Shown here: positions 16,169 through 25,047 of the stretch, piece after piece
Layout of the letters: the number at the start of each line of letters is the position of its first letter
How positions within the stretch are numbered: position 1 is the first letter of the stretch
Source: JAJPKK01 sp963702755
Lineage (GTDB): Bacteria > Pseudomonadota > Alphaproteobacteria > Rhizobiales > Xanthobacteraceae
Assembly (NCBI GenBank): GCA_963702755.1
Contig: CAVPDZ010000009.1
Location: 1,054,001-1,118,000, forward strand
Direction: 5' to 3'
DNA: 64,000 bases
Translations under genes and position numbers: made by a program
The notes under the pieces: generated by a model
The model's input: only the letters and a program-made list of their open reading frames with translations
Databases searched by the model: none
What the model was told of the DNA's origin: nothing

Positions 16169-17185
16169 TCACGAAAGCCGGATCGGGTCGCCGCCGATCT
16201 CGACCAGCGTTCCGATGTTGTCGGCGATGGCGCGGGCCTCGATCCGCTGCGCCGTCCAGATATCCTGAATCGGCGCGCCGATCGACTTGTAGAAGGTGAT
16301 CTCGTCCGCGCTTTGCCGTCCCGGCCGGCGACCCGCCACGATCTCCGCGATCTCCGCCACGTCCTCATCGCGCAAGATGCCTTCGGCCATCGGGATCAGG
16401 AAATCGCCGGCATGCTTGAGGCAATCCGCCCGGCTGTCGATCACGCGCTTGGCTGCCCGCGCGATCGTGGTGCTGTCGACCTCGCGGGCATCCTTGCGGT
16501 TGGCGCCGACCGCGGCAACAAAGGTGCCGGGCCGCAGCGCGCTGCCGCGCAGCACCGGCTGGTCCGCCGTCGTGGCGCAGACGACGATCTCTGCATCGGC
16601 GACGGCCGCTTCCGCATCGTCGGCGAGGGCGACGTCGCGCGGAATGCCGTCGCCGGCATCACGCGCCCAGCGTACAAACGCCTCGCCTCGCGCCTGCGAT
16701 CTTGCGACGACGCGAACGCGCCGGAGCGGCAGCGTGCCGGCGAGCGCGATCAGCTGGTTGCGGGCGACGCGTCCGGCACCGAACAACACCAGCGACGAAC
16801 TCCCTGGATTGGCGAGATGACGGGCGGCAAGCGCGGTACCCGCCCCGGTGCGCAGGTCGGTCAGGTAACCAGCCTCCATCACCGTGCGCGGCAGGCCGGT
16901 CTTCCCGCAGAACAACACGACGAGCGCCGCCATCCGCGGCGTGGTGACATCGTCATTGCGCAGAAAGTCGGAGACGACCTTGATGCCGAAGCCCTGTGCA
17001 TTCTTGAGGTAGGCCGGGTTGAAGATCGTGATAGCGGGCGGCGCGTCGCTCGCGACGACGCTGCGCAACCCTTCTATCGATTGCCCCGCCGCCAGCACGG
17101 CAAAGGCCTCGGCCTGCGCCTCGACCGCCTCGCTCATCGTGAGGCAGCGGCGCACGTCGGCCTCGCTGAGGATGCGGAGCTTCAC
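16169..17185 (-). CDS. Ornithine cyclodeaminase/mu-crystallin family protein
   Basis: About 338 residues from GTG 17185. It starts VKLRILSEADVRRCLTMSEA, then has GFGIKVVSDFLRN, a tight turn YLTDLRTGAGTALAARHLAN, and the nucleotide site LVLFGAGRVARNQL (GxGxxA). It ends ARAIADNIGTLVEIGGDP. The family includes ornithine cyclodeaminase, NADPH-dependent imine reductases and amino-acid dehydrogenases. This member lies six bases upstream of a ring-opening amidohydrolase. It may handle an imine or amino acid intermediate of the same pathway. Codons upstream of the start overlap a palindromic repeat and are not coding. Confidence 0.85.
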   Translation of the reverse strand: MKLRILSEADVRRCLTMSEAVEAQAEAFAVLAAGQSIEGLRSVVASDAPPAITIFNPAYLKNAQGFGIKVVSDFLRNDDVTTPRMAALVVLFCGKTGLPRTVMEAGYLTDLRTGAGTALAARHLANPGSSSLVLFGAGRVARNQLIALAGTLPLRRVRVVARSQARGEAFVRWARDAGDGIPRDVALADDAEAAVADAEIVVCATTADQPVLRGSALRPGTFVAAVGANRKDAREVDSTTIARAAKRVIDSRADCLKHAGDFLIPMAEGILRDEDVAEIAEIVAGRRPGRQSADEITFYKSIGAPIQDIWTAQRIEARAIADNIGTLVEIGGDPIRLS

Positions 17186-17250
17186 GGGGCGCGGCCTTTT
17201 GCGACGATGCGGCCGATCCGCAAGTCTGGAGTGCAGGAATCGACGTTCGG

Positions 17251-17346
17251 TCGTCATGCCCGCGCTTGTCGCGGGCATCCACGTCTTTCTTCTGGTGTTT
17301 CTGCAAAGGAAGGCGTGGATGGCCGGGACAAGCCCGGCCATGACGA
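17251..17346. repeat. Two-hairpin palindromic element (REP/BIME-like)
   Basis: Left arm TCGTCATGCCCGCGCTTGTC then GCGGGCATCCACG, right arm CGTGGATGGCCGGGACAAGC then CCGGCCATGACGA. The arms are 33 bases long and complementary apart from a few positions. At those positions each arm keeps its own inner hairpin (CCCGCG-CTTGT-CGCGGG; CCGGG-ACAAG-CCCGG). Such compensated changes point to selection for structure. It fills the dctM to cyclodeaminase gap. Confidence 0.8.
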
Positions 17347-17378
17347 CGAGAGGCGCTTTAAGGCGAACCGAGTCCGGC

Positions 17379-18666
17379 CTAACTCGGCGTGTAGAGGTGA
17401 AACGCATAGGGCACGAGATAGACGATCCAGGGGACGAAGGCGATGAGGATCGCGACGGCGGTCATGGTGGCAAGGTAGGGCAGGAGGTGTCGGCTGATTT
17501 CGCCGATCGACGCTTTCGACAGGCCCAGCACGATGTAAAGCCCGATGCCGAACGGCGGCAGGAACAGTGCGATCCCCATCACCGTGGTCATCAGAATCCC
17601 GTAGTGGACGAGATCGACGCCGAGACGCTGGGCGATCGGCACGAACACCGGAATGATCATGAGCATGCCGGGCAGGCCGTCGAGCAGCGCAAACAGCGGC
17701 AGGAAGACGATGACCGACATGACGAGGAACGTTGCCTTGCCGCCGCCGATCGCCTGGATGCCGGCGGCGATTGCGGCCGGAACGCCCTCGACCGTCATCA
17801 GCCAGGCAAAGATATTGGCCGCGCCGATCAGCAGCATCACGACACCCGACGTGACGCCGGTGCGCACGAATGCCCGTCGCAGGTCGGCCAAGCGGATCTC
17901 GCGATAGACCGCCATGCCGACGATGATGGCGTAGATCACGGCGATCACGGCCGCCTCGGTCGGCGTGAAGACGCCGCCGAGAATGCCGCCGAAGATGATG
18001 ACGGGCAGCAGCAGCGCCCATGAGGCCGCGATGAAGGCCTTGCCGCGTTCGGCCCATGGCACGCGCGGGTCGGGCACGAGGCCGAGCCGCCCGGCATCGA
18101 CGCGCAAATGGATCATGAGCGCCAGCGCCATGATGGTTGCCGGCAGAAAGCCGGCGGCGAAGAGCGTCGCGATCGAGGTGTTGGTGATGCTGCCGTAGAC
18201 GACCATCGTCAGGCACGGCGGCACCAGGATGCCCATCCCGGCCGCGGCGGCGACGATCGCGCCGGCGTGGCCGCCGCCGTAGCCCTGGCGCTTCATCGGC
18301 GGGATCATCACCGAGCCGATGGCGGCGGCATCGGCGTTGGTCGATCCGGAAATGCCGGAGAAGAAGATCATCGCGACCACGACGACGTTGCCGAGGCCGC
18401 CGCGCCGGTGGCCGACGAGCACGCGCGCAAGCGTCACCAGCCGCTGCGAGATGCCGCCGGTCTCCATCAACTCTCCGGCGAGAATGAAGAACGGAATGGC
18501 GAGGAGCGAGAAATTGTCGATGCCCGAGAAGGTGCGGCTCGCGACGATCCGCAGCGGCGCGCCCTGCGTAGATCGACAGGCCGGCGATGGACGCGCCGCC
18601 GAGCGCGAAGGCGATCGGAACGCCTGCCAGCACGAACGCCACGAACAGGATGGCCGCCGGCGTCAC
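17379..18666 (-). CDS. dctM: TRAP transporter large permease (DctM), one frame break
   Basis: About 429 residues with roughly a dozen membrane helices. It starts at GTG 18666 (VTPAAILFVAFVLAGVPIAF); this start overlaps the dctQ stop as GTGA. Near 18570 the frame slips between LSIYA and GAPLRIVASRTF; one extra g restores it. Conserved blocks are LAIPFFILAGELMETGGISQ, SGSTNADAAAIGSVMIPPMK, and the Ile/Gly-rich PTEAAVIAVIYA. It forms the sodium-driven membrane channel of a tripartite uptake system with DctQ and DctP. Confidence 0.92.
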
Positions 18667-19172
18667 TGCGGCGGCTCGTGCACGTCGAGGATATGGCCGG
18701 TCGGTCGGCGGATCAGATGGACCGCGAGGTGAAAGAGCATGAGGCCGGCGCCGACGGGCAGGGCGAGATAGGCCCACTCCATGCGCATCTCGAATGTCAT
18801 GGCGTATTGCATCGCGGCGAGCCGGGTCTCGTCGATCCCCGTTTTCAGGAGAATGACGAGGAACGCCACCATGACGAGCGTCACCAGCGGCGCCACGAAG
18901 GCCTTCAGGCGCGGCATCGGCCGCAGCAGCAGGTCGAGGCCGAAATGGCCGCCTTCGCGGATCGCGAGTGCGGCGCCGATCATGGACACCCACACGAACA
19001 GGTAGCGGGCGGCCTCTTCCGACCAGACCAGCGGGTCGTTCAACAGATAGCGCGTGACCACTTGCGCGAAAGTGACCGCGGTCAGCAGCGACACCAGAAC
19101 GATGATGGCGGCGGCCTCGATGTGCGCAACGCAACGGTCCAGGCGATCGGCGATCGCCTTCACCCCCATCAT
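18663..19172 (-). CDS. dctQ: TRAP transporter small permease (DctQ)
   Basis: 169 residues with four membrane helices (IEAAAIIVLVSLLTAVTFAQ; ARYLFVWVSMIGAALAI; APLVTLVMVAFLVILL; YLALPVGAGLMLFHLAVHL). The block VVTRYLLNDPLVWSEEAARY is diagnostic of DctQ. The start overlaps the dctP stop (ATGA) and the end overlaps the dctM start, so the three subunits are translationally coupled. Confidence 0.93.
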   Translation of the reverse strand: MMGVKAIADRLDRCVAHIEAAAIIVLVSLLTAVTFAQVVTRYLLNDPLVWSEEAARYLFVWVSMIGAALAIREGGHFGLDLLLRPMPRLKAFVAPLVTLVMVAFLVILLKTGIDETRLAAMQYAMTFEMRMEWAYLALPVGAGLMLFHLAVHLIRRPTGHILDVHEPPQ

Positions 19173-20149
19173 TTCGCGGCCTCGACGACCTTGGCGACGA
19201 GATCGGGGCCGAGACGCTGCGCCAGCTCCTGATAGGTCTGCCGGCCGATCGCGATGAAGGGCGCGAGATCGGGCTGGGTGATGTTGACGCCGGCGGCGCG
19301 AATATCATCGAGCGCTTTGGCATCGCGCTTGGTCCGTTCCGCGATCACGGTCGCTCGCCCTTCAAGGGACGCGCGCTTGATGATGTCCTGAAGGTCCGCC
19401 GGCAGGCGCTGCCAGACGCGCTCGCTCATGAAGAAGGAATTGGCGAGCATCATGTGCTGCGTGATTGCAAAATTCTTCGCGACTTCGATGTGCTTGCTGG
19501 TGAGATAGGTGACGGCATCATTCTCGGCGCCATCGATCACGCCCTGCTGCAGGGCGGTGTAGATGTCGCCGAACGCCATCGCTGTCGGCGCCGCGCCAAG
19601 CGCGCGGAAGAGCGCAATGTAGGAGGGGCTCGGAATGACGCGCAGCTTCTCGCCCTTCAGATCAGCGAGGCTGTTGATCGCGCGCGAGCGCGTGTAGACG
19701 TTGCGGAAGGTGACCTCCCAAACCTGCACCACGTGGAAGCCGGCGGCGGCTGCGGGTTTGGCGAGTTCCTGCTCGAACGTCGGGCTGTCGAACAGGCGAT
19801 AGGCCGCTGCCGGATCCCGGGCGAGGTAGGGCAGGTCGATCGCGCCCAGCTGCGGCACGAAATTGGTCAAGGTGGCGGTGGCTTCGAGCGCGCCGTCGAC
19901 GACACCGGCTTGCACGTTCTGCAGCACTTCGCGCTGGCCGCCGAGCTGGCTCGACGGATAGAGCGCGATCTTCAGCCGCCCGTTGCTCTCGCGCTCGACG
20001 ATCTCGGCCATGCGGCGGCCGCCGACCATCATGGGATGCTGGGCGTCGAGCACGCAGGCGATCTTCAGCGTTTCCTGCGCGGATGCCGCCGGGGTGAATG
20101 CCCCGGCGATGACGAGAGCAAGCAGCGCTGCCGGTAGGGTTCTCATCAT
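19169..20149 (-). CDS. dctP: TRAP transporter substrate-binding protein (DctP)
   Basis: 326 residues with a Sec signal (MRTLPAALLALVIAGAFTPA then ASAQ). The start is ATG 20149 or 20146 behind GGGAGGA. The mature part shows the family's YPSSQLGGQREVLQNVQAG and DLKGEKLRVIPSPSYI. The conserved Arg that pairs with the ligand carboxylate is probably in that LRV block, which hints at an organic acid ligand; this is inference. It ends AQRLGPDLVAKVVEAAK. Being first of dctPQM it is probably the most abundant product. Confidence 0.93.
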   Translation of the reverse strand: MMRTLPAALLALVIAGAFTPAASAQETLKIACVLDAQHPMMVGGRRMAEIVERESNGRLKIALYPSSQLGGQREVLQNVQAGVVDGALEATATLTNFVPQLGAIDLPYLARDPAAAYRLFDSPTFEQELAKPAAAAGFHVVQVWEVTFRNVYTRSRAINSLADLKGEKLRVIPSPSYIALFRALGAAPTAMAFGDIYTALQQGVIDGAENDAVTYLTSKHIEVAKNFAITQHMMLANSFFMSERVWQRLPADLQDIIKRASLEGRATVIAERTKRDAKALDDIRAAGVNITQPDLAPFIAIGRQTYQELAQRLGPDLVAKVVEAAK

Positions 20150-20366
20150 GCTTCCTCCCAGATTCCGATGGTTGCAGACGCAGTAGGCTCTCGACACGAC
20201 GAAGACGCACGACGATCGCTTGATGCTGCGCCCGCGGTTTACGCCGCGAAAACGCAAGGAGCATGCCATCTTGATGGGCGACGGCGCCGGTGCAACCGAC
20301 CTCTTGCAACCGACCTCTGATATCCGCACAACCGCCGCACGCGAACTGGTCGGCACGGCACGCGCG

Positions 20367-21935
20367 TCAGTCGTCGGCGTTCCCGACGTAGCGGTTGAGG
20401 CCGATATCCGTTTCCCAGGTCTTGCGCTGCGCCATCTGCAGATAGGGCAGCATCGCCGCATTTCGCTGCACCACCGCCTCGATATCCTTGCGCAAGACCT
20501 TCATCAGGTCGGCAACCTCTTCCCGCAGGGCGCGTTCGTCCAGCGTCGTGATCTTGCGGTCCGCGATGACCACGCGTCCGTCGACGATGACCGTCTCGAC
20601 GCCGCGCCCGCTTTCGGTGAACACGATCTGGCGCGCGACGCTGTTGAGCGGAACGAAGGATGGATCGGTGAGATCGACAATGAAGAGATCGGCGGCCATG
20701 CCCGGACGTAACGCACCGATCCGTCCGTCCAATCCGGCCGTTCGCGCGCCGCCGATGGTGGCCGAGCGGATGGCGTCCGCCGCCGTCGGCGGACCGGGCT
20801 CCGGCTGAGTGACCGCCGCAAGTCCGGCAAAGAGCTTCATGGTCTGGAACATGTTCTGGGAGTCGCTGCAGCTGCAATTGTCGCAGCCGAGCGCGACGCG
20901 GACGCCCTTCTTCAAGTAGCTGCGGATGGGCGCGATGCCGCTGCGCGTCTTCAGGTTGCCGACCGGATTGAGAACGACATTCGTTCCGGCCTCGGCGATC
21001 GCGTCGATCTCGGCCGGCGTCATCCACACGCTGTGGGCAAGGTTCGTTCGCGGCGTCAGCAGGCCGACGCGCTTGAGGTAATTGATCAGAGAACCATCGT
21101 CGGAGCTGTGGGTCTGGCGGGCAATCAGGGTCATCGCCCGCGATTCATAGACGTGGGTGTAGACCGGAAGCCTTTCCGCATCCGACAATTCGGCGAGCTT
21201 GGTCAGGATGCCGGGCGTGCACCGTTCCGGGCTCGTCGGGCCGAGCGCAAAGGTCAGGCGGGGATTGCGGTTGCGCTGCGAGGTCGCGACATCGCGCAGG
21301 AGCCGCGGCAGATCGATGCCCTGGAACGGCTCGACCGAGCCGGCGAGCGACCCACGCTGCGCCGGCGGCACCAGCTCTTCCCAGAACGGAATCGATTTCG
21401 CGCCCGCCATGTCGGCGAATTGCAGCGCAAACACGCAGCGGATGCCCACGTCCTCGTACGCCTTGAAGATCGCTTCGAGGTGTTCCTCGTCGAACGGATA
21501 GATCGTGCAGAGATCCTGGACGGTGGTCATGCCGCTGCGCAGGCACTCGAATGCGCCGAGGAGCGTGCGCGCGCGGATTTCGGCCGTGCTCCGCTTCGGG
21601 TAGCTCGGCGGGAGTGCGCTCAGGAGCCAGAGTTCGAGGGGGATCGTCTCGAAGCAGCCTTTGAGGAGGACGTCATGCGAGTGATAGTGCGCGTTGACGA
21701 AGCCCGGCATGACGAGCTTGTCGCTCGCGTCGATCGTCTGGTCGATGCTGCGCGCGCCGAGTTCGGCGACCGTTTCGCCTTGCGCGATGGCGCGCGCAAT
21801 GCCGGGACGCACTGCCGCGATCACGCCATCGACAATGAGGAGATCGGCGATCGGCGGCAGGTCGACGTCGCCATCATGGTCGTAAACGCGGCCGTTGCGA
21901 ATGAGAATGACGCCACGGGTCGCTTTCGTATTCAT
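20367..21935 (-). CDS. Amidohydrolase of the chlorohydrolase/guanine-deaminase (TrzN/SsnA/AtzA-like) family
   Basis: 522 residues from ATG 21935 with AGAGGA upstream. Metal ligands are visible: VMPGFVNAHYHSHD (HxH), VYTHVYES (His), NLAHSVW (His) and GCDNCSCSD (Asp). Between them lie FECLRSGMTTVQDL and LFIVDLTDPSFVP. The family deaminates or dechlorinates purine, triazine or similar rings in the cytosol. It lies about 215 bases upstream of dctP on the same strand, so it may use the compound the TRAP system imports. The gene is complete with no frame break. Confidence 0.85.
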   Translation of the reverse strand: MNTKATRGVILIRNGRVYDHDGDVDLPPIADLLIVDGVIAAVRPGIARAIAQGETVAELGARSIDQTIDASDKLVMPGFVNAHYHSHDVLLKGCFETIPLELWLLSALPPSYPKRSTAEIRARTLLGAFECLRSGMTTVQDLCTIYPFDEEHLEAIFKAYEDVGIRCVFALQFADMAGAKSIPFWEELVPPAQRGSLAGSVEPFQGIDLPRLLRDVATSQRNRNPRLTFALGPTSPERCTPGILTKLAELSDAERLPVYTHVYESRAMTLIARQTHSSDDGSLINYLKRVGLLTPRTNLAHSVWMTPAEIDAIAEAGTNVVLNPVGNLKTRSGIAPIRSYLKKGVRVALGCDNCSCSDSQNMFQTMKLFAGLAAVTQPEPGPPTAADAIRSATIGGARTAGLDGRIGALRPGMAADLFIVDLTDPSFVPLNSVARQIVFTESGRGVETVIVDGRVVIADRKITTLDERALREEVADLMKVLRKDIEAVVQRNAAMLPYLQMAQRKTWETDIGLNRYVGNADD

Positions 21936-22193
21936 CGGCCGTCCTCTGGGTGAGTTTAGGTGGAAGTTATGAGGGAACATAACATTAGCGACCGCTGACG
22001 GTGGCGTCAGCGTAAAGGTCGCGATCGATGCCACGGTGGGTCCGAACTGGGATGCCGAGCGCGCAACGCTGCCGCGCACGATCGACGCGGCGCGTGCCGG
22101 CTGGCCGAGAAAATCAGCGCCGGCACGCGAACGGTGGAGTGGTACGGCTAATACGGCGGAGTAATACGGCTGATATCGCGCGCCGCTGCGCGG

Positions 22194-22713
22194 TCACAGC
22201 GCTCGCGAGAGCGCGTTCTCATGGGGCGCGGCCGTCATGCGGCGCGGCCATGCGCAAAAAGGGCGCTGCACCAACGCACTGTTGTAATACTGCTCTTGTC
22301 CGGTGACTTCGGCGCCGATCCAGTCCGGCAGCTCAAAGCGTTGATCCTCGCGCTCCAGCTCGATCTCGGCGATGGTGAGGCCCGCGTTCTCGCCGGAGAA
22401 CACGTCGATCTCCCAGACGAGATCGCCCCACGGAACAAGGTGGCGCACCTTCTCGATCGTGGAACCGCGCCGCAGCTGCATCAGCGCCTCGGCCTCAAGA
22501 ACCGGAACGGGATACTCCAATTCCAGGCGGCGCATGTCATGGGGACGCGATTTGACGGTCAGTGTCGCGGTGCTCTCGTCTTTGATGCGAACGCGGACCG
22601 ATGCCTTGCCGTCGAACGATAGATAGGCCTGTCGGATCGTCGATCTCAGCGGTTACGAGATTTTGCCAGTCATCGCTGCGCAACAAGAATTTCCGTTCGA
22701 TTTCAAAGCTCAT
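22194..22713 (-). CDS. CYTH-domain protein (triphosphatase-like), one frame break
   Basis: About 172 residues from ATG 22713. It starts MSFEIERKFLLRSDDW, the ExExK motif that binds triphosphate in the CYTH tunnel. After a one-base slip near 22640 it continues RQAYLSFDGKASVRVRIKDE, TLTVKSRP, LELEYPVPVLEAE and VWEIDVFSGENAGLTIAEIE, all classic CYTH strands. It ends with an untypical Trp/Arg-rich tail. CYTH enzymes hydrolyse tripolyphosphate, thiamine triphosphate or, rarely, make cAMP. The next gene upstream is a polyphosphate kinase 2, fitting a polyphosphate-related job. Confidence 0.85.
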
Positions 22714-22940
22714 CACGCACGCCCGACTGTGTGTCCGAATCTTTTGTGAAGAAGAGATGACATTACCCACTGGCCAAGGCAAGTGGGGTTCGCGCTGACG
22801 AGCGCGGAACAGATGCTGTTCCGATTCAAAAAGAATTGAGATGCAGCAAGTCTTGCACGATCGCGTACGGCTGCGGATTGCGATCGACGCTGTCTCGACC
22901 GCAAAAACGGTAAATCAGCCGCAATTACAGCAAATCCGCC

Positions 22941-23864
22941 CTAATAAAATGCCGGTATGTACATGTCCTCCGGCACCGGCTTGCGCGCGTAGTCGGGCAT
23001 ATGTTCCCGGGCCGGCAGCGCGATCGGCTCGTGCGCGACATCCTGATAGGGGATCTGCTGCAGCAGATGGTGGATGCAATTGAGCCGCGCCCGCTTCTTG
23101 TCGACGGCCTCGACCACCCACCAGCGCGCCTCGGGGATGTGGGTGCGCTCGAGCATCTCTTCCTTGGCCTTGGTGTAGCGCTCCCAGCGGCGGCGCGATT
23201 CGAGATCCATCGGGCTCAGCTTCCACTGCTTGAGCGGATCGTGGATGCGCATCAGGAAGCGCAGGTTCTGCTCCTCGTCGGTGATCGAGAACCAGTACTT
23301 GATGAGAATGATGCCGGAGCGCACCAGCATGCGCTCGAACTCGGGCACCGTGCGGAAGAACTCCTCGTATTCGGCCTCGGTGCAGAATCCCATGACGCGC
23401 TCGACGCCGGCGCGGTTGTACCAGCTGCGGTCGAACAGCACGATCTCGCCGGCCGCCGGCAGATGCGCGACGTAGCGCTGGAAGTACCACTGCGTGCGCT
23501 CGCGCTCGTTCGGCGCCGGCAGCGCCACGACGCGGCAGACGCGCGGGTTGAGCCGCTGGGTGATGCGCTTGATCACGCCGCCTTTGCCGGCGGCGTCGCG
23601 GCCTTCGAAGAGCACCACCACCTTGAGCTTGTGGTGCACGACCCAGTCCTGCAGCTTGACCAGCTCGCCCTGCAGCCGCAACAGCTCCTTGAAGTAGATG
23701 TGGCGATCGATGGTCTCGGGAAGGGGCTTGTCGATGACGTGCTCGAGCAGGCCGGCGAGCCGGTCGTCGTCGATCTCCATCTCGAGCTCTTCGTCGACGG
23801 TCTCGACCATCTCGTCGTGCACGCGCTCGTGCAGAGGGCGGGCACTGTTGGCTTCCGCTGTCAT
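22941..23864 (-). CDS. ppk2: Polyphosphate kinase 2
   Basis: 307 residues; the start ATG 23864 follows GGGGGA. The P-loop is VVLFEGRDAAGKGGVIKRIT, the Walker B/lid region DRSWYNRAGVERVMGF, followed by IKYWFSITDEEQ and LKQWKLSPMDL, all signatures of one-domain PPK2. It moves phosphate between polyphosphate and nucleotides (GDP/ADP). The N-terminal 60 acidic residues (VDEELEMEIDDDR) are a usual extension. It stands upstream of the CYTH gene on the same strand, 227 bases away. Confidence 0.95.
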   Translation of the reverse strand: MTAEANSARPLHERVHDEMVETVDEELEMEIDDDRLAGLLEHVIDKPLPETIDRHIYFKELLRLQGELVKLQDWVVHHKLKVVVLFEGRDAAGKGGVIKRITQRLNPRVCRVVALPAPNERERTQWYFQRYVAHLPAAGEIVLFDRSWYNRAGVERVMGFCTEAEYEEFFRTVPEFERMLVRSGIILIKYWFSITDEEQNLRFLMRIHDPLKQWKLSPMDLESRRRWERYTKAKEEMLERTHIPEARWWVVEAVDKKRARLNCIHHLLQQIPYQDVAHEPIALPAREHMPDYARKPVPEDMYIPAFY

Positions 23865-23966
23865 TTTCGCCGATCCCCCTTAATGGTTCGGTGGGCCGCC
23901 CGGACCGCCGGCAATCACGGGCGACATTCCGATAAAGGCAATTCGGCGATGCCGCAACGTTGCGGC

Positions 23967-24752
23967 CTATTCCGCCGCCACCTGGATCTGCTGCCGCATC
24001 TCCATGTCGGGACGGTTATAGTCATAGACCACGCGGCCGTAAGGCAATGTCAGGTCGGCGAGGAAATGATGCGCGCCGACGACGCGGCGCACCGGCAGAT
24101 CGGCGACCGGCGCATTCACATGCGGGACGAGATGCAGGCGGCCGGGGCCGATCCATGAACCTTTGACGACGATGTCGGTCAGGTTGATCGCGACGAGCTG
24201 GGCGATCTCCGGGTGGCCGTTGACTCCCGGGATGATCTTCAGATTGATCTGCGTCTTCGACAGCGTGGCGCGGGTGCGCTCGCCGTTACCGGCCATGCTC
24301 TCGTGCTTGTAGCCCATGGTGCCCATGGCGACGAGCTGGCCGGCATATTCGAGCGTGCCGGTCAGCGTGTCCTTGACGACCTCGAGCTTCGGATGGGCGT
24401 ATTTCTTGGGAAAGCCCCAGATTTCGCGGCCTGCCGCGATCGGCGGATCGTCATCGAGAAACATCTGAGTGACGAAGTTGACTTCTTCGCCACGCAGCCG
24501 CGCCGGGATCACGTGGCCCGATTCCGTATAGCTGCCGAAGCCCGAACTGTCCGGCATCTTGATCCATTCGTAATGCACGAGCGGCTGTTCGATCGGCTCC
24601 AGCGGCTCGGGCAGATGCTCGCGGATCAGGTCCGGGTCGGTCTCATAGGTGATGACGAGGAATTCGCGGTTGATGAACCGATACGGCCCGGCCGGATAGC
24701 TCGGTCCTGCCGCCGGCATCGACGGCAGCTTGAGAACATCATCATGACGCAT
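23967..24752 (-). CDS. adc: Acetoacetate decarboxylase
   Basis: 261 residues from ATG 24752; GAGG lies nine bases upstream. A TTG five codons earlier is less likely. The catalytic lysine pair is in EIWGFPKKYAHPKLE (Lys116/117 by this start), with the pocket acids near RLRGEEVNFVTQMF. It converts acetoacetate to acetone and CO2 through a Schiff base. ATG lies twelve bases after the stop of a dehydrogenase remnant, so the pair was probably an operon for poly-3-hydroxybutyrate or ketone-body breakdown. Confidence 0.93.
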   Translation of the reverse strand: MRHDDVLKLPSMPAAGPSYPAGPYRFINREFLVITYETDPDLIREHLPEPLEPIEQPLVHYEWIKMPDSSGFGSYTESGHVIPARLRGEEVNFVTQMFLDDDPPIAAGREIWGFPKKYAHPKLEVVKDTLTGTLEYAGQLVAMGTMGYKHESMAGNGERTRATLSKTQINLKIIPGVNGHPEIAQLVAINLTDIVVKGSWIGPGRLHLVPHVNAPVADLPVRRVVGAHHFLADLTLPYGRVVYDYNRPDMEMRQQIQVAAE

Positions 24753-24763
24753 GGCAGCTTTCC

Positions 24764-24841
24764 TCAATGTGCGGGCGAGCCGCCGTCGACCGGCAGCAAG
24801 GCCCCGGTGATGGATTTTGCGTCGTCGCAGCCGAGAAGAAG
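24764..24841 (-). pseudogene. Remnant of a short-chain dehydrogenase (3-hydroxybutyrate dehydrogenase type), last 25 residues only
   Basis: The frame ending at TGA 24764-24766 reads LLLGCDDAKSITGALLPVDG then GSPAH. The string DDAKSITGALLPVDGG is the conserved C-terminal end of SDR enzymes such as 3-hydroxybutyrate dehydrogenase. Upstream of about 24841 the frame no longer looks like an SDR, and there is no nucleotide-binding site or Tyr-x-x-x-Lys. About 230 residues are missing, so this is a true remnant rather than a frame slip. Its position just before acetoacetate decarboxylase makes biochemical sense. Confidence 0.75.
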
Positions 24842-25047
24842 GGTGACACTGAACACCGGCCGCCCGCGCGACCGTCCGATTAACCCCAGTGTAGATATGA
24901 GACCGTAAAGATCGCCTCTAACAATTATGCGAAGGAATTTCTGCGAATTGACGACAGTCGATCCGGTCACGAGATCGCACATGTCATGCGCGTGTCACGG
25001 CTTGTTGGACATCCTGTCCGCGATCTTGCGGGAGGGAAGTTCTCGTC

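Noticed and set aside
17019..18023. 334-codon plus-strand frame across dctM
   Set aside because: It is a His/Asp/Arg-rich shadow of the dctM gene, whose minus-strand product has clear TRAP motifs.
24764..24982. The whole 72-codon frame as a small gene
   Set aside because: Only the last 25 residues resemble an SDR end; the start has no ribosome site or family, so it is described as a remnant.
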